In this document: positions 1 through 6,634 of the stretch, piece after piece | How the letters are laid out: each line of letters begins with the position of its first letter | How positions within the stretch are numbered: the first letter of the stretch is position 1 | Origin: an uncultured Clostridium sp. | Lineage (GTDB): Bacteria; Bacillota; Clostridia; Lachnospirales; Lachnospiraceae | DNA length: 18,151 nucleotides | Assembly: GCA_958349075.1 (NCBI GenBank) | Contig: CATWBR010000024.1 | Coordinates: forward strand, 1 to 18,151 | Direction: 5' to 3' | Position numbers and translations under genes: made by a program | The notes under the pieces: model-generated | Database searches by the model: none | Told to the model about the DNA's origin: nothing | The model's input: the letters and a program-made list of their open reading frames with translations, nothing else

Positions 1-181
1 GGTTATATATGGTTACCATAATAATATCCGCTTCCGGAAGACGCGTGTATTCCAGGTTTTCTGTATAGAGTATCTGAATCTGAACCGTATTTTCCAGAAC
101 CTCCTCCAGGTTATGCTTCATAAAATCGGCTACGACCCGATCCCGTTTTTCCTGCTGCATTAAGATGATGATTTTTTTCAT
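1..181 (-). CDS. N-terminal fragment of an unidentified protein, cut by the window edge
   Basis: Sixty codons are readable from an ATG at 181 to the left edge with no stop, starting MKKIIILMQQEKRDRVVADF. A GGAGGAG ribosome binding site lies just upstream and a near-consensus promoter sits at 220-248, so this is a real gene start. The fragment alternates a hydrophobic strand (KKIIILM), a charged amphipathic helix, a second strand (VQIQILY) and a third (ADIIMVTIY), a Rossmann-like alpha/beta order. Such an N-terminus would fit the sensor domain of a PrpR_N-type regulator or another alpha/beta domain, but 60 residues are too few to decide and I do not recognise the family. The gene is transcribed separately from the next one, being preceded by a terminator at 289-336. 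Confidence 0.7.
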   Translation of the reverse strand, partial: MKKIIILMQQEKRDRVVADFMKHNLEEVLENTVQIQILYTENLEYTRLPEADIIMVTIYN

Positions 182-219
182 TTGTCTCCTCCCCAGGTAT
201 TCCACCGCCATTTAATCTG

Positions 220-248
220 AGGATACATATAAAAAGATGAGCTGTCAA
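220..248 (-). promoter_or_regulatory. Sigma-A promoter of the left-edge gene
   Basis: On the minus strand TTGACA (248-243, perfect -35) is followed after exactly 17 bp by TATCCT (225-220, four of six matches to the -10). This predicts a start of transcription near 213 and a leader of about 30 nt that includes the GGAGGAG ribosome binding site. Confidence 0.7.
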
Positions 249-288
249 CCCTGGAAGAAATTTGTCGGATTTTATATTACTTCTATAG

Positions 289-336
289 AAAAAGAGCGAG
301 ATTCCAAAGACAAACATCCTTGGAATCCCGCTTTTT
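289..336 (-). terminator. Intrinsic terminator after the DUF1266-DUF2185 gene
   Basis: Reading the minus strand, a 15-bp stem with two G-U pairs (arms about 331-317 and 310-296) closes a 6-nt loop and runs into a T-rich tract around 293-289. It lies about 70 bp downstream of the stop codon at 404. The plus strand also ends in a T-run, so the element could work in both directions. Confidence 0.8.
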
Positions 337-403
337 AATTGAAATGTCCCTTCCCTGTATAAATCTCTTCCCTTTACAAATCTTCTCCAAACCGGCCGGC
401 CGA

Positions 404-1435
404 TCAGAATTCTTCCTCCCACCCGTCCTCTGTCTTTCCGAATTTACGGCCGCAGTCTGCGTAAAAATATGCCAGTATTGTCGGATCCAGATTGCAGACC
501 ATATTGAAGCTGCAGACGGTGCTGTTCTCTACCTGGTTGACATACTCATCCGACTCATCGCCCACAAAGAAACGCCACCCGCAGTCGGGAAATCCTTCTG
601 TCGGCTCTTCCCGGTACATATAGCCGATTTCACCGCTGTCTATGGCTTTTTTGGTGATGATGCAGCCCGGGTTTGAACCGGCCATTAAATCCGCCCATTC
701 GCGCTCCTCCGGCTCATACCAGCCGGATCTCTGCCATGCGCCGCCCTCTTCGAATAAATGGCGGGCCAGGTTCTCATTGAGCTGGTAAAAGCCTTCTAAA
801 TCCTGGCTGTCACGGTGCATAAAATAGACTGCTCCGCACAGGCAGCTAATCGCATATTCCGTGTAAGAATGGTAAAATACCTGTGCCTGCCTCACCCATG
901 GATCCGTTATCTCCCAGAACCTCTCATCTGATACGATTCCGCAGGCGGCGGCTTTTCTCAAAAGCCCAATCTTTTCACTGATATCCCAGGCATAATAGCC
1001 CTTCTCCTTCAAAATCGGATAAAACTGCTCCGACAGTTCAAGGCATTCACCGAATGCCTCCTTTCCGTCCGGTGACAGTTCTCTCATGTCAAACAGCGGC
1101 GCACCCGCCCAGAAGGTCATGAACTGCTCGTACTGATCACTGCCGGAATATTCACTGCCGCAAGCCTCCAGGAATGACTCTTCGTCGTGTATTCCGAACA
1201 GTCTCTGCAAATGTTCCCGCGTTTCATTTGCCTCTTCCCTGCTTTTACAGTGATAGAGTTTTTTATATCCCATATGTTCCGATATCCCCGGCGCTTTCCG
1301 GCATGTGGATATCCCACTCAGCAAAAGGGTGAATTCCTCACGGCTGACCGCTTCCGCCTCACGGTTCACAGGCATATTTTCCAGTTCCGCTTTAAACTCC
1401 GTAACCCTTTTTACAATCTTTTCAATTGTTCCCAT
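404..1435 (-). CDS. DUF1266 and DUF2185 (Imm33-like) two-domain protein
   Basis: This 343-residue protein has no signal peptide or membrane segment and is probably cytoplasmic. Residues about 75-235 resemble DUF1266, with the typical segment YYAWDISEKIGLLR at 147-160 and a following FWEIT/QAQ helix. Residues about 256-335 resemble DUF2185, with GCIITKKAI, GYMYREEP and WRFFVGDESDEY (287-298). DUF2185 is related to immunity proteins of polymorphic toxin systems, and DUF1266 also occurs in such settings, so a protective or inhibitory role is possible but unproved. No toxin gene lies next to it in this window. The ATG at 1435 is preceded by AAGGAG at good spacing. The gene has its own promoter overlapped by a long palindrome (1451-1479), so it is probably repressed, and its own terminator (289-336). 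The domain names rest on remembered family motifs. Confidence 0.75.
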   Translation of the reverse strand: MGTIEKIVKRVTEFKAELENMPVNREAEAVSREEFTLLLSGISTCRKAPGISEHMGYKKLYHCKSREEANETREHLQRLFGIHDEESFLEACGSEYSGSDQYEQFMTFWAGAPLFDMRELSPDGKEAFGECLELSEQFYPILKEKGYYAWDISEKIGLLRKAAACGIVSDERFWEITDPWVRQAQVFYHSYTEYAISCLCGAVYFMHRDSQDLEGFYQLNENLARHLFEEGGAWQRSGWYEPEEREWADLMAGSNPGCIITKKAIDSGEIGYMYREEPTEGFPDCGWRFFVGDESDEYVNQVENSTVCSFNMVCNLDPTILAYFYADCGRKFGKTEDGWEEEF

Positions 1436-1450
1436 CTTCAGCTCCTTAAC

Positions 1451-1503
1451 AGATTAATCACAGTAACTATGATTAGTCTATCATAAACCGTCCAGGTTGT
1501 CGA
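1451..1503 (-). promoter_or_regulatory. Promoter with overlapping palindromic operator for the DUF1266-DUF2185 gene
   Basis: On the minus strand TCGACA (1503-1498, one mismatch to the -35) is followed after 17 bp by TAGACT (1480-1475), which is preceded by TG one base before it, an extended -10. A 29-bp palindrome at 1451-1479 covers the -10 and the start of transcription. Its two halves (AGA-t-TAATCA-c-AGT and its mirror) are complementary at all but two of 14 position pairs. This position is typical of a repressor site. No regulator gene in the window is an obvious partner. Confidence 0.6.
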
Positions 1504-1567
1504 TCGCCCGAATCGCCAGTTAAACCGCTTTTATCCTCGCCGTAATTTCCACTTTCGCGGGCGAATT

Positions 1568-2440
1568 TTAATAAGCCAGCACCTCATGCCCGTCTTCCGT
1601 CACCAGCACCATGATCTCCCACTGTGCGGACGGTTCCCCGTCTGCCGTATAGACCGACCAGTTATCCGAATCATCAACATAGATTTCGCTGGTTCCCATA
1701 TTGACCATAGGCTCAATTGTGAAAATCATTCCCGGAACCAGCATCATATCAGTTCCGCGTTTTCCGATGTATCCGACCCATGGCTCTTCATGGAATTCAA
1801 TGCCGACTCCATGACCCCCAATCTCACGCACAACAGTATATCCGTTCTTTACCGCATGCCCGTTCACCGCTTCGGCCATGTCGCCCAGGAAGCCCCACGG
1901 TTTTACCTCTTTAAGTCCCAGCTCCACGCACTCTTTTACGACGTTAACCAGTTTCCGTCTGTCCTCGCTCACATTGCCGATACAGAACATCCTGGAGGAG
2001 TCTGAGAAATATCCCTTGTATATAGTAGAAACATCCACGTTGATGATGTCTCCGTCCTTTAACACAATATCTTCGGAGGGAATTCCGTGGCATACCTGTT
2101 CGTTGATTGAGGTGCACACGCTCTTCGGGAAGCCTTCATATCCCAGCGGCGCAGGGATTCCTCCTCGCTTTGTCGTCTCGTCGTACACCCACTTGTCAAT
2201 TTCCTCAGTGGTCACTCCCTCTTTAATATGTTCCGCCACATAGTCCAGAACTGCAATGTTGATCGCGCAGCTCTCTTTGATTCCCGCTATCTGCTCCGGG
2301 GTTTTTAAGAGGTCTCTCGTCGGGACAATGTGGCCTCTGTCGGACTCTGCCGCCAGACGCTCATCCAGCATCTCATGGCAATGTTTATATTTCTTTCCGC
2401 TGCCGCACCAGCAGGCATCATTTCTTCCTAACTTTTTCAT
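1568..2440 (-). CDS. map: Type I methionine aminopeptidase with N-terminal SEC-C motif
   Basis: Removes the initiator methionine from new proteins in the cytoplasm using a two-metal centre. Residues 1-22 form a SEC-C motif (C10, C12, then KKYKHCH at 17-22) that should bind zinc. The M24 fold follows with all five expected metal ligands visible: D136 in INVD, D147 in SDSSR, H210 in GGHGVG, E243 in TIEP and E275 in AQWE. H118 in CHGIP and H217 in FHEEP are the usual active-site histidines. At 290 residues the length suits a type I enzyme with the extra N-terminal module. The ATG at 2440 has AAAGGA about 7 nt upstream. It stands alone, not beside secY or infA as the essential housekeeping copy often does, so it may be a second map gene. 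No clear terminator follows it. Confidence 0.93.
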   Translation of the reverse strand: MKKLGRNDACWCGSGKKYKHCHEMLDERLAAESDRGHIVPTRDLLKTPEQIAGIKESCAINIAVLDYVAEHIKEGVTTEEIDKWVYDETTKRGGIPAPLGYEGFPKSVCTSINEQVCHGIPSEDIVLKDGDIINVDVSTIYKGYFSDSSRMFCIGNVSEDRRKLVNVVKECVELGLKEVKPWGFLGDMAEAVNGHAVKNGYTVVREIGGHGVGIEFHEEPWVGYIGKRGTDMMLVPGMIFTIEPMVNMGTSEIYVDDSDNWSVYTADGEPSAQWEIMVLVTEDGHEVLAY

Positions 2441-2465
2441 ATTTTTCCTTTCTGACTACTAATAT

Positions 2466-2492
2466 ATTTACGGGTTACAGACTGCCGTAAAT
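2466..2492. promoter_or_regulatory. Inverted repeat in the map upstream region
   Basis: ATTTACGG (2466-2473) and CCGTAAAT (2485-2492) are perfect 8-bp arms around an 11-bp centre. The repeat lies 26 bp upstream of the map start codon, so it could be an operator or a leader hairpin. No strong map promoter is evident; TATATT at 2468-2463 would be a -10 without a good -35. Confidence 0.35.
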
Positions 2493-2597
2493 GCCGGACG
2501 GCTCCTGTTTCCCCGATCTCCCACTGAATTGGAGTGTAGCACATGGCGGTAAAAAAATCAACGGCCGCATCCTTTTCAACTTTTTAACACATCTTCA

Positions 2598-2627
2598 TTG
2601 CTCTTTTGGCGTGAAAGATTGTATAAT
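2598..2627 (+). promoter_or_regulatory. Promoter of the two-component operon
   Basis: A perfect TATAAT at 2622-2627 has TTGCTC (2598-2603, three of six matches) 18 bp upstream. The predicted transcript starts near 2634, about 35 nt before the kinase ATG, and includes its AGGAGG site at 2653-2658. Confidence 0.55.
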
Positions 2628-2669
2628 GTTAACAAACAGTAACAGTATGTGCAGGAGGAATACCCGGCT

Positions 2670-3794
2670 ATGAGCAATCAGGATAACGAAGATACAGTGA
2701 AACACCAGACACTTTTCAAGCAATACGGAACCATTAACGACTGGTTCGTGACAGGCGCTCTGCTCGCCGTTGCCACCTGTCTCTCCTACATCTTTTTCCA
2801 TATTATGGAAAACCCTACCGCCAACATTGCCCTGTGCTACATTCTGGCCCTGTTTTTGACAGCACGGTTTACAACCGGATACTTTTTCGGACTGTTCGCC
2901 TCTCTTTTCGGCGTTGTCTGCGTCAACTTTTTATTTACATACCCTTATTTTGCACTGGATTTTACGTTGACGGGATATCCGATTACCTTTATCGCCATGT
3001 TTTCCATCTCCATCGCCACCAGCGCCCTGACTACAAATATGAAGGAGCAGGCGCGTATACTCTCCGAGCGTGAGAAGCTTCTAATGGAGGCGGAAAAAGA
3101 GAAGATGAGGGCCAACCTGCTCCGTGCCATATCCCATGATTTGAGGACTCCGCTGACCAGCATCATCGGTTCCAGCACCGTCTACCTGGAGAACGGCAAG
3201 TACCTGACGGAGACAGAGAAGAGCGACCTGGTCTCCCATATTCTGGAGGATTCCAACTGGCTCTTAAATATGGTGGAAAATCTGCTGTCCGTCACACGTA
3301 TCAACAATGAGACCACAAAAGTGAATAAATCCCTGGAACCCGTTGAGGAAGTTGTCGCCGAAGCCGTAATCCGGCTGAAGAAGAGGCTTCCGGATGCCAG
3401 AGTTAACGTATGTGTTCCTGATGAGGTGCTGATGATTCCAATGGATGCCGTTCTGATCGAACAAGTTTTAATTAACCTGATTGAGAACGCATTTGTCCAT
3501 TCCAAAACCACAGAACCGGTGGAATGTTATGTGGACAGCGGTGATGAATTCGTCACGTTCCACGTCCAGGATCACGGAATCGGGATTCCCCCTGAGAAGC
3601 TGAGCACAATTTTTGACGGCTCATCTTCCACCACCAGCACATCCAATGACGGAAGAAAGGGAATGGGAATCGGTTTATCCATCTGTAAGACCATCATCGT
3701 CGCCCATGGAGGCGATATCAAGGCGGCCAACCATAACGGCGGCGCCGAATTTTACTTTACACTGCCAAAGGAGGGCGCAAAAATTGATTCATAA
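2670..3794 (+). CDS. KdpD-like sensor histidine kinase, short form (DUF4118-HisKA-HATPase)
   Basis: Membrane sensor kinase expected to autophosphorylate and pass phosphate to the regulator encoded next. I place the start at the ATG at 2670 because AGGAGG lies 11 nt upstream; an in-frame GTG at 2649 would bury that site. Residues about 25-122 carry four closely packed hydrophobic segments of the DUF4118 type found in KdpD. A coiled linker (123-150) leads to the HisKA domain with H156 in AISHDLRTPLTS, then an ATPase domain with N269 and N273 in INLIENAF, DHGIGIP at 301-307 and GMGIGLS at 331-337. At 374 residues it lacks the cytoplasmic KdpD sensor and Usp domains that full-length KdpD has before the membrane part. 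It overlaps the regulator gene by 11 bp. No kdpFABC genes are in the window, so the signal and targets are open. Confidence 0.88.
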   Translation: MSNQDNEDTVKHQTLFKQYGTINDWFVTGALLAVATCLSYIFFHIMENPTANIALCYILALFLTARFTTGYFFGLFASLFGVVCVNFLFTYPYFALDFTLTGYPITFIAMFSISIATSALTTNMKEQARILSEREKLLMEAEKEKMRANLLRAISHDLRTPLTSIIGSSTVYLENGKYLTETEKSDLVSHILEDSNWLLNMVENLLSVTRINNETTKVNKSLEPVEEVVAEAVIRLKKRLPDARVNVCVPDEVLMIPMDAVLIEQVLINLIENAFVHSKTTEPVECYVDSGDEFVTFHVQDHGIGIPPEKLSTIFDGSSSTTSTSNDGRKGMGIGLSICKTIIVAHGGDIKAANHNGGAEFYFTLPKEGAKIDS

Positions 3795-4497
3795 AACATC
3801 TATTCTTCTTGTAGAAGACGAAAAAAATATCTGTGACTTTATCTCAACCTCATTATCCGCCCAGGATTATAAAATCACGGAAACGCATTCGGGCAAGGAG
3901 GCGCTGCCTATCATCACATCACAGTGCCCCGATCTCATTCTTCTCGACCTGGGTCTTCCGGACATGGACGGAATGGAGATTATCAAGCAGGTGCGTACAT
4001 GGGCCAGTATTCCCATTATCGTCATCTCCGCCCGTACCCAGGAGCAGGAGAAGGTAAAGGCCCTGGATCTGGGAGCCGACGATTATCTGACAAAACCAAT
4101 CGGAACCTCCGAGCTGCTGGCGAGAATCCGCACCGCGCTCCGCCACAGCAACCGGCTGAATACGGATTCTCCACTCTACAAGAGACCGTTCCACGCTAAG
4201 GACCTGACGATTGATTTTGAGAAACATCTGGTAACGCTGGGGGATAAGGAGATTCATCTGACACAGATCGAGTTTAAGATTATCGCCCTGCTGGCCAAGA
4301 ATTCAGGCCGTGTCATGACGTATGACGCCATCATCTCTAATATATGGGGACCTTACGCTGATGATGACAACAGCATTCTCCGTGTTAATATGGCCCATAT
4401 CAGAAGAAAATTGGAGCAGAACCCTGCGGAACCGCAGTACATATTTACCGAGATTGGTATCGGATACCGTATGGTGGAGGATGAAACGTCAAATTAG
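3784..4497 (+). CDS. KdpE-like OmpR/PhoB-family response regulator
   Basis: Transcription factor activated by the kinase encoded before it. The receiver domain (about 5-118) shows the acidic pair E11-D12, phospho-acceptor D55 in LILLDLGLPD, S82 and K104 in LTKP. A winged-helix DNA-binding domain follows at about 135-235, ending in ILRVNMAHIRRKLE and GIGYRM. The frame is open further upstream inside the kinase gene, but the likely start is a TTG at 3784: AAAGGAGG ends 9 nt before it, and the protein then begins MIHKTSILLVEDE, right for this family (237 residues). The start lies inside the last codons of the kinase gene, which suggests translational coupling. Targets are unknown; no potassium transporter genes are present. 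Confidence 0.9.
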   Translation: MIHKTSILLVEDEKNICDFISTSLSAQDYKITETHSGKEALPIITSQCPDLILLDLGLPDMDGMEIIKQVRTWASIPIIVISARTQEQEKVKALDLGADDYLTKPIGTSELLARIRTALRHSNRLNTDSPLYKRPFHAKDLTIDFEKHLVTLGDKEIHLTQIEFKIIALLAKNSGRVMTYDAIISNIWGPYADDDNSILRVNMAHIRRKLEQNPAEPQYIFTEIGIGYRMVEDETSN

Positions 4498-4550
4498 GAC
4501 GCAGAACGGAATTCATAGACCTGCATTGTCTGCGGGTGCAAAGAACAAAT

Positions 4551-4598
4551 AGGAGATGTTGTAAAACCATTGTCAGCCGGTTTTGCAGCATCTCCTTT
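4551..4598 (+). terminator. Likely terminator of the two-component operon
   Basis: Arms 4551-4568 and 4579-4596 pair over 18 positions with two G-U pairs around a 10-nt loop, starting about 55 bp after the regulator stop codon. Only a short T-run follows (4596-4598), so termination may be incomplete, but the stem is long and well placed. Confidence 0.6.
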
Positions 4599-4606
4599 AG
4601 TGCATT

Positions 4607-4639
4607 AAAAAAGAGAAAAGCAGGTTCCGAAGAACCTGC
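4607..4639 (-). terminator. UUCG-loop terminator of the DUF6612-like gene
   Basis: On the minus strand a perfect 8-bp stem, GCAGGTTC and GAACCTGC, closes a TTCG tetraloop and is followed by TTTTCTCTTTTTT. This is a textbook intrinsic terminator about 70 bp past the stop codon at 4712. Confidence 0.88.
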
Positions 4640-4711
4640 CATCCATTGCATAATTTAATTATGACTGGAAATCAAATTTTATATCCTGTTATCCGGATGT
4701 GTTAAAATAAT

Positions 4712-5542
4712 TTACCAGATTTCCGATGCCGGACCGTATCCGCTTCCGCTGCCGCCATACAGTGATTTGTAGTATGTATTAAGATCGACATATCCGTCTG
4801 TGGAAGGAAGGTCAACCGTAACCGGCTGTCCCGGATTGTTGATGGTCCCCTCGATCAGCATGATAACTCTGACCGTCTCACCATACATGGAGATATCCAT
4901 GGACATGTTCATATTCATGCTGGTGTAATAATCGTCTTTATTGATAACGTATTCTCCCTTTACTTCCCTGACCGTCATCGTTACGCCCATATCTCCCATG
5001 AGAGAACTGAGAGCCTCATTTACGTATGCATTCATCTTGGCTGGGTCTGCAACATAGGAGAGGATTCTGTTCTCTCCCTCTTCCCTGACTGCAAGGCTCT
5101 TCATCAGAGAGGAAGTGAGTTCCGCGGCAGCCGTAGTCTGCTCTACCGACGCTATCATGCTGTTCAGATCCATTGGGTACTTGATCTTCTCTCCGTCGGA
5201 ATCCATGTAATAATAGCCGTCCTTATAGAAAATGGTGGCATATTCGCTCTGTCCCAGGAAATCCATCGCCATCTCGGCTTTATAACGGAGATTCCCCGAC
5301 TGAACCTGATCCATCTTCATCTTCATCAGCATATCCAGATTCACGCTTAAATCCTTTTTCGTTTCAGGATCCGGTAGAATCAGCACGGCATGGATTCCCA
5401 TATCGCAGTCCATCGAATCCATCTCGTTGGATTTCTGGGTAACCCTGTCGAGCAGAGCGGCCGGATCCTCGGCAGCAAATGCAGTGGCCGTCATCGCCAC
5501 GGTCATCACAGCGGCAACCAGTGCCGTCATCAATTTCTTCAT
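4712..5542 (-). CDS. Secreted DUF6612-like protein
   Basis: The protein of 276 residues starts with a Sec signal peptide (MKKLMTALVAAVMTVAMTA), with probable cleavage after AFA at residue 23. There is no lipobox cysteine, so it should be released or held only loosely at the surface. The frame is open for 49 more codons upstream, but the ATG at 5542 has AGGAGG 9 nt before it and directly begins the signal peptide. The mature part alternates polar and hydrophobic residues in strand-like stretches and is rich in methionine (LMKMKMDQ, and SMNMNMSMDISM near the C-terminus). The YYYMDSDGEKIKYPMD segment and general layout resemble the DUF6612 family, which has a LolA-like fold in some members; function unknown. 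It has its own promoter and terminator. The family name is from memory of the pattern. Confidence 0.75.
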   Translation of the reverse strand: MKKLMTALVAAVMTVAMTATAFAAEDPAALLDRVTQKSNEMDSMDCDMGIHAVLILPDPETKKDLSVNLDMLMKMKMDQVQSGNLRYKAEMAMDFLGQSEYATIFYKDGYYYMDSDGEKIKYPMDLNSMIASVEQTTAAAELTSSLMKSLAVREEGENRILSYVADPAKMNAYVNEALSSLMGDMGVTMTVREVKGEYVINKDDYYTSMNMNMSMDISMYGETVRVIMLIEGTINNPGQPVTVDLPSTDGYVDLNTYYKSLYGGSGSGYGPASEIW

Positions 5543-5591
5543 ATCCTTTTTCCTCCTGACAATTATTTTAATCCTCTGTTCCAATACTATA

Positions 5592-5620
5592 AGTATAGGA
5601 CTTTCCGGGCTAACTTTCAA
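5592..5620 (-). promoter_or_regulatory. Promoter of the DUF6612-like gene
   Basis: On the minus strand TTGAAA (5620-5615) and TATACT (5597-5592) are spaced by exactly 17 bp, five of six matches each. The leader would be about 45 nt and contains the AGGAGG site. Confidence 0.72.
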
Positions 5621-5662
5621 TAAAAATTTTGTATTTTTACTATACTGCGTTTTATTTGTCAG

Positions 5663-5707
5663 AAAATAGGAAACCCCTGCCGACGACAAAACCGATCAGG
5701 GATTCCC
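5663..5707 (-). terminator. Terminator after the FrlR-like regulator gene and end of the catabolic block
   Basis: On the minus strand arms 5707-5697 and 5679-5669 form an 11-bp stem with two G-U pairs, followed by TATTTTC. It begins 28 bp after the regulator stop codon. The plus strand also shows TTTT after its right arm, so weak two-way action is possible. Confidence 0.7.
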
Positions 5708-5734
5708 TTTTCATTCTCATATTATATTCCGGTT

Positions 5735-6463
5735 TTAGATACCGGTTGACTCGCATACATAAAATGAACACCGGTCCCCGTTAAATATCTGGGTACCCAC
5801 ATAAATCGGCTCTTTTTCCTGGGTGTAAGCAACGCTTTTTATGTAGAGCAGGGATGTCCCCTTCGTCAGCCTCAGCAGCTCCGCTTCCTTCGCAGTAGCC
5901 CTGCACAGTTCGATCCACTTTTCCGATACGGCAACCATCACCTTTGCCTTTTTCTTCATGAATTCAAACAGTGAATTGTCATCAAAGGTTTCCCCCAGAA
6001 GGAACGCGTATTTAAGCGGATAATAATTGTTTTCAATTGCAACCGGTTCATTGTCGGCATATCGCACCCGGGAAATATAGACAACCTGGCTTCCTTTCTC
6101 AAGACCCAGAAGCTTTCTTGTCTTTTCGTCCGCCACCACCAGTTTGTTCTCAAGCATCCTTCCGCCGGACTTCATGCCCATGTGCTCACACATCTCGGTA
6201 AAGCTCTGGAGCTTCTTAATGTCCTTTGTGAACTTGGGTTTGGAGACAAAGGTTCCTTTCCCCTGTTTCTTCTCAACCAGGCCTTTCTCGACCAGGGCGC
6301 TGACAGCGTTTCTAACGGTAATTATGCTTACACCGAAGGTTTTCGCCATCTCACTCTCAGACTGGAGCCGCTCCCCGGGCTGGTAAACGCCTTTCAAAAT
6401 CTTTTCTTCAACATCAGTCATCAATTGAACATATAACGGTGTAACTGCCTTCCCATCCAACAT
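5735..6463 (-). CDS. GntR/HutC-family (UTRA) regulator, probably FrlR-like
   Basis: DNA-binding sensor likely controlling the catabolic block. Residues about 6-74 are a GntR winged helix (LYVQLMTDVEEKIL, GERLQSESEMAKTFGVS, TVRNAVSALVEKGL, GKGTFV). Residues about 90-235 form a UTRA ligand domain, which in relatives binds phosphosugars or similar metabolites. Two in-frame ATGs compete. The one at 6472 directly abuts AAAGGA, leaving no spacer, while the one at 6463 sits 9 nt after it, so I use 6463 (242 residues). In Bacillus the fructosamine operon is governed by a GntR/UTRA protein, FrlR, encoded beside it, which supports the same role here. It has its own promoter (6519-6547) with repeats at the start of transcription, suggesting self-regulation. 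Confidence 0.87.
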   Translation of the reverse strand: MLDGKAVTPLYVQLMTDVEEKILKGVYQPGERLQSESEMAKTFGVSIITVRNAVSALVEKGLVEKKQGKGTFVSKPKFTKDIKKLQSFTEMCEHMGMKSGGRMLENKLVVADEKTRKLLGLEKGSQVVYISRVRYADNEPVAIENNYYPLKYAFLLGETFDDNSLFEFMKKKAKVMVAVSEKWIELCRATAKEAELLRLTKGTSLLYIKSVAYTQEKEPIYVGTQIFNGDRCSFYVCESTGI

Positions 6464-6488
6464 CGGTATCATTCCTTTGATTTTTATT

Positions 6489-6520
6489 ATGATCCGGACA
6501 GATCATCTCATATAGATCAT
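6489..6520. promoter_or_regulatory. Putative operator cluster at the frlR-like promoter
   Basis: The minus strand reads ATGATCtgtccgGATCAT at 6506-6489, a perfect 6-bp inverted repeat with a 6-bp centre. A second ATGATCT lies 14 bp upstream (6520-6514), touching the -10 box. Placement at and just after the start of transcription is what a GntR-type autorepressor site would show. Which protein binds is inferred. Confidence 0.5.
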
Positions 6521-6547
6521 TATATATTATCCTCTGTTAAAAGGCAA
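6519..6547 (-). promoter_or_regulatory. Promoter of the FrlR-like regulator gene
   Basis: On the minus strand TTGCCT (6547-6542, four of six matches) is followed after 17 bp by a perfect TATAAT (6524-6519). The leader of about 50 nt contains the operator-like repeats and AAAGGA. Confidence 0.7.
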
Positions 6548-6566
6548 AGAATATTTTGTCCGGCGC

Positions 6567-6589
6567 GAAACGGCATTTTTTGCCGTTTC
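6567..6589 (-). other. Hairpin after frlB without a U-run
   Basis: Perfect 9-bp arms, GAAACGGCA (6567-6575) and TGCCGTTTC (6581-6589), enclose five bases. It lies 45 bp past the frlB stop codon. On the minus strand the stem is followed by GCGCCGG and not by U residues, so it is not a standard intrinsic terminator. It could be a 3'-end stability structure or a partial terminator before the regulator gene. Confidence 0.5.
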
Positions 6590-6634
6590 TGTGCATCGCA
6601 AACAGTAACACCACCTGAGGTTACCGGACACGCT

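Noticed and set aside
1504..1564. Long-range inverted repeat TCGCCCG / CGGGCGA after map as its terminator
   Set aside because: Arms of only 7 bp with a loop of about 47 nt and no U-run.
3613..3783. 57-residue N-terminal extension of the response regulator
   Set aside because: It lies inside the kinase gene in another frame, reads as low-complexity shadow coding, and receiver domains begin near the KTSILLVEDE strand.
5543..5689. 49-residue N-terminal extension of the secreted protein
   Set aside because: It would bury the signal peptide and covers the promoter and AGGAGG site of the gene.
6464..6472. Regulator start at the ATG at 6472
   Set aside because: AAAGGA touches this ATG with no spacer, while the ATG at 6463 has a normal 9-nt spacing. 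The three extra residues are not needed for the fold.
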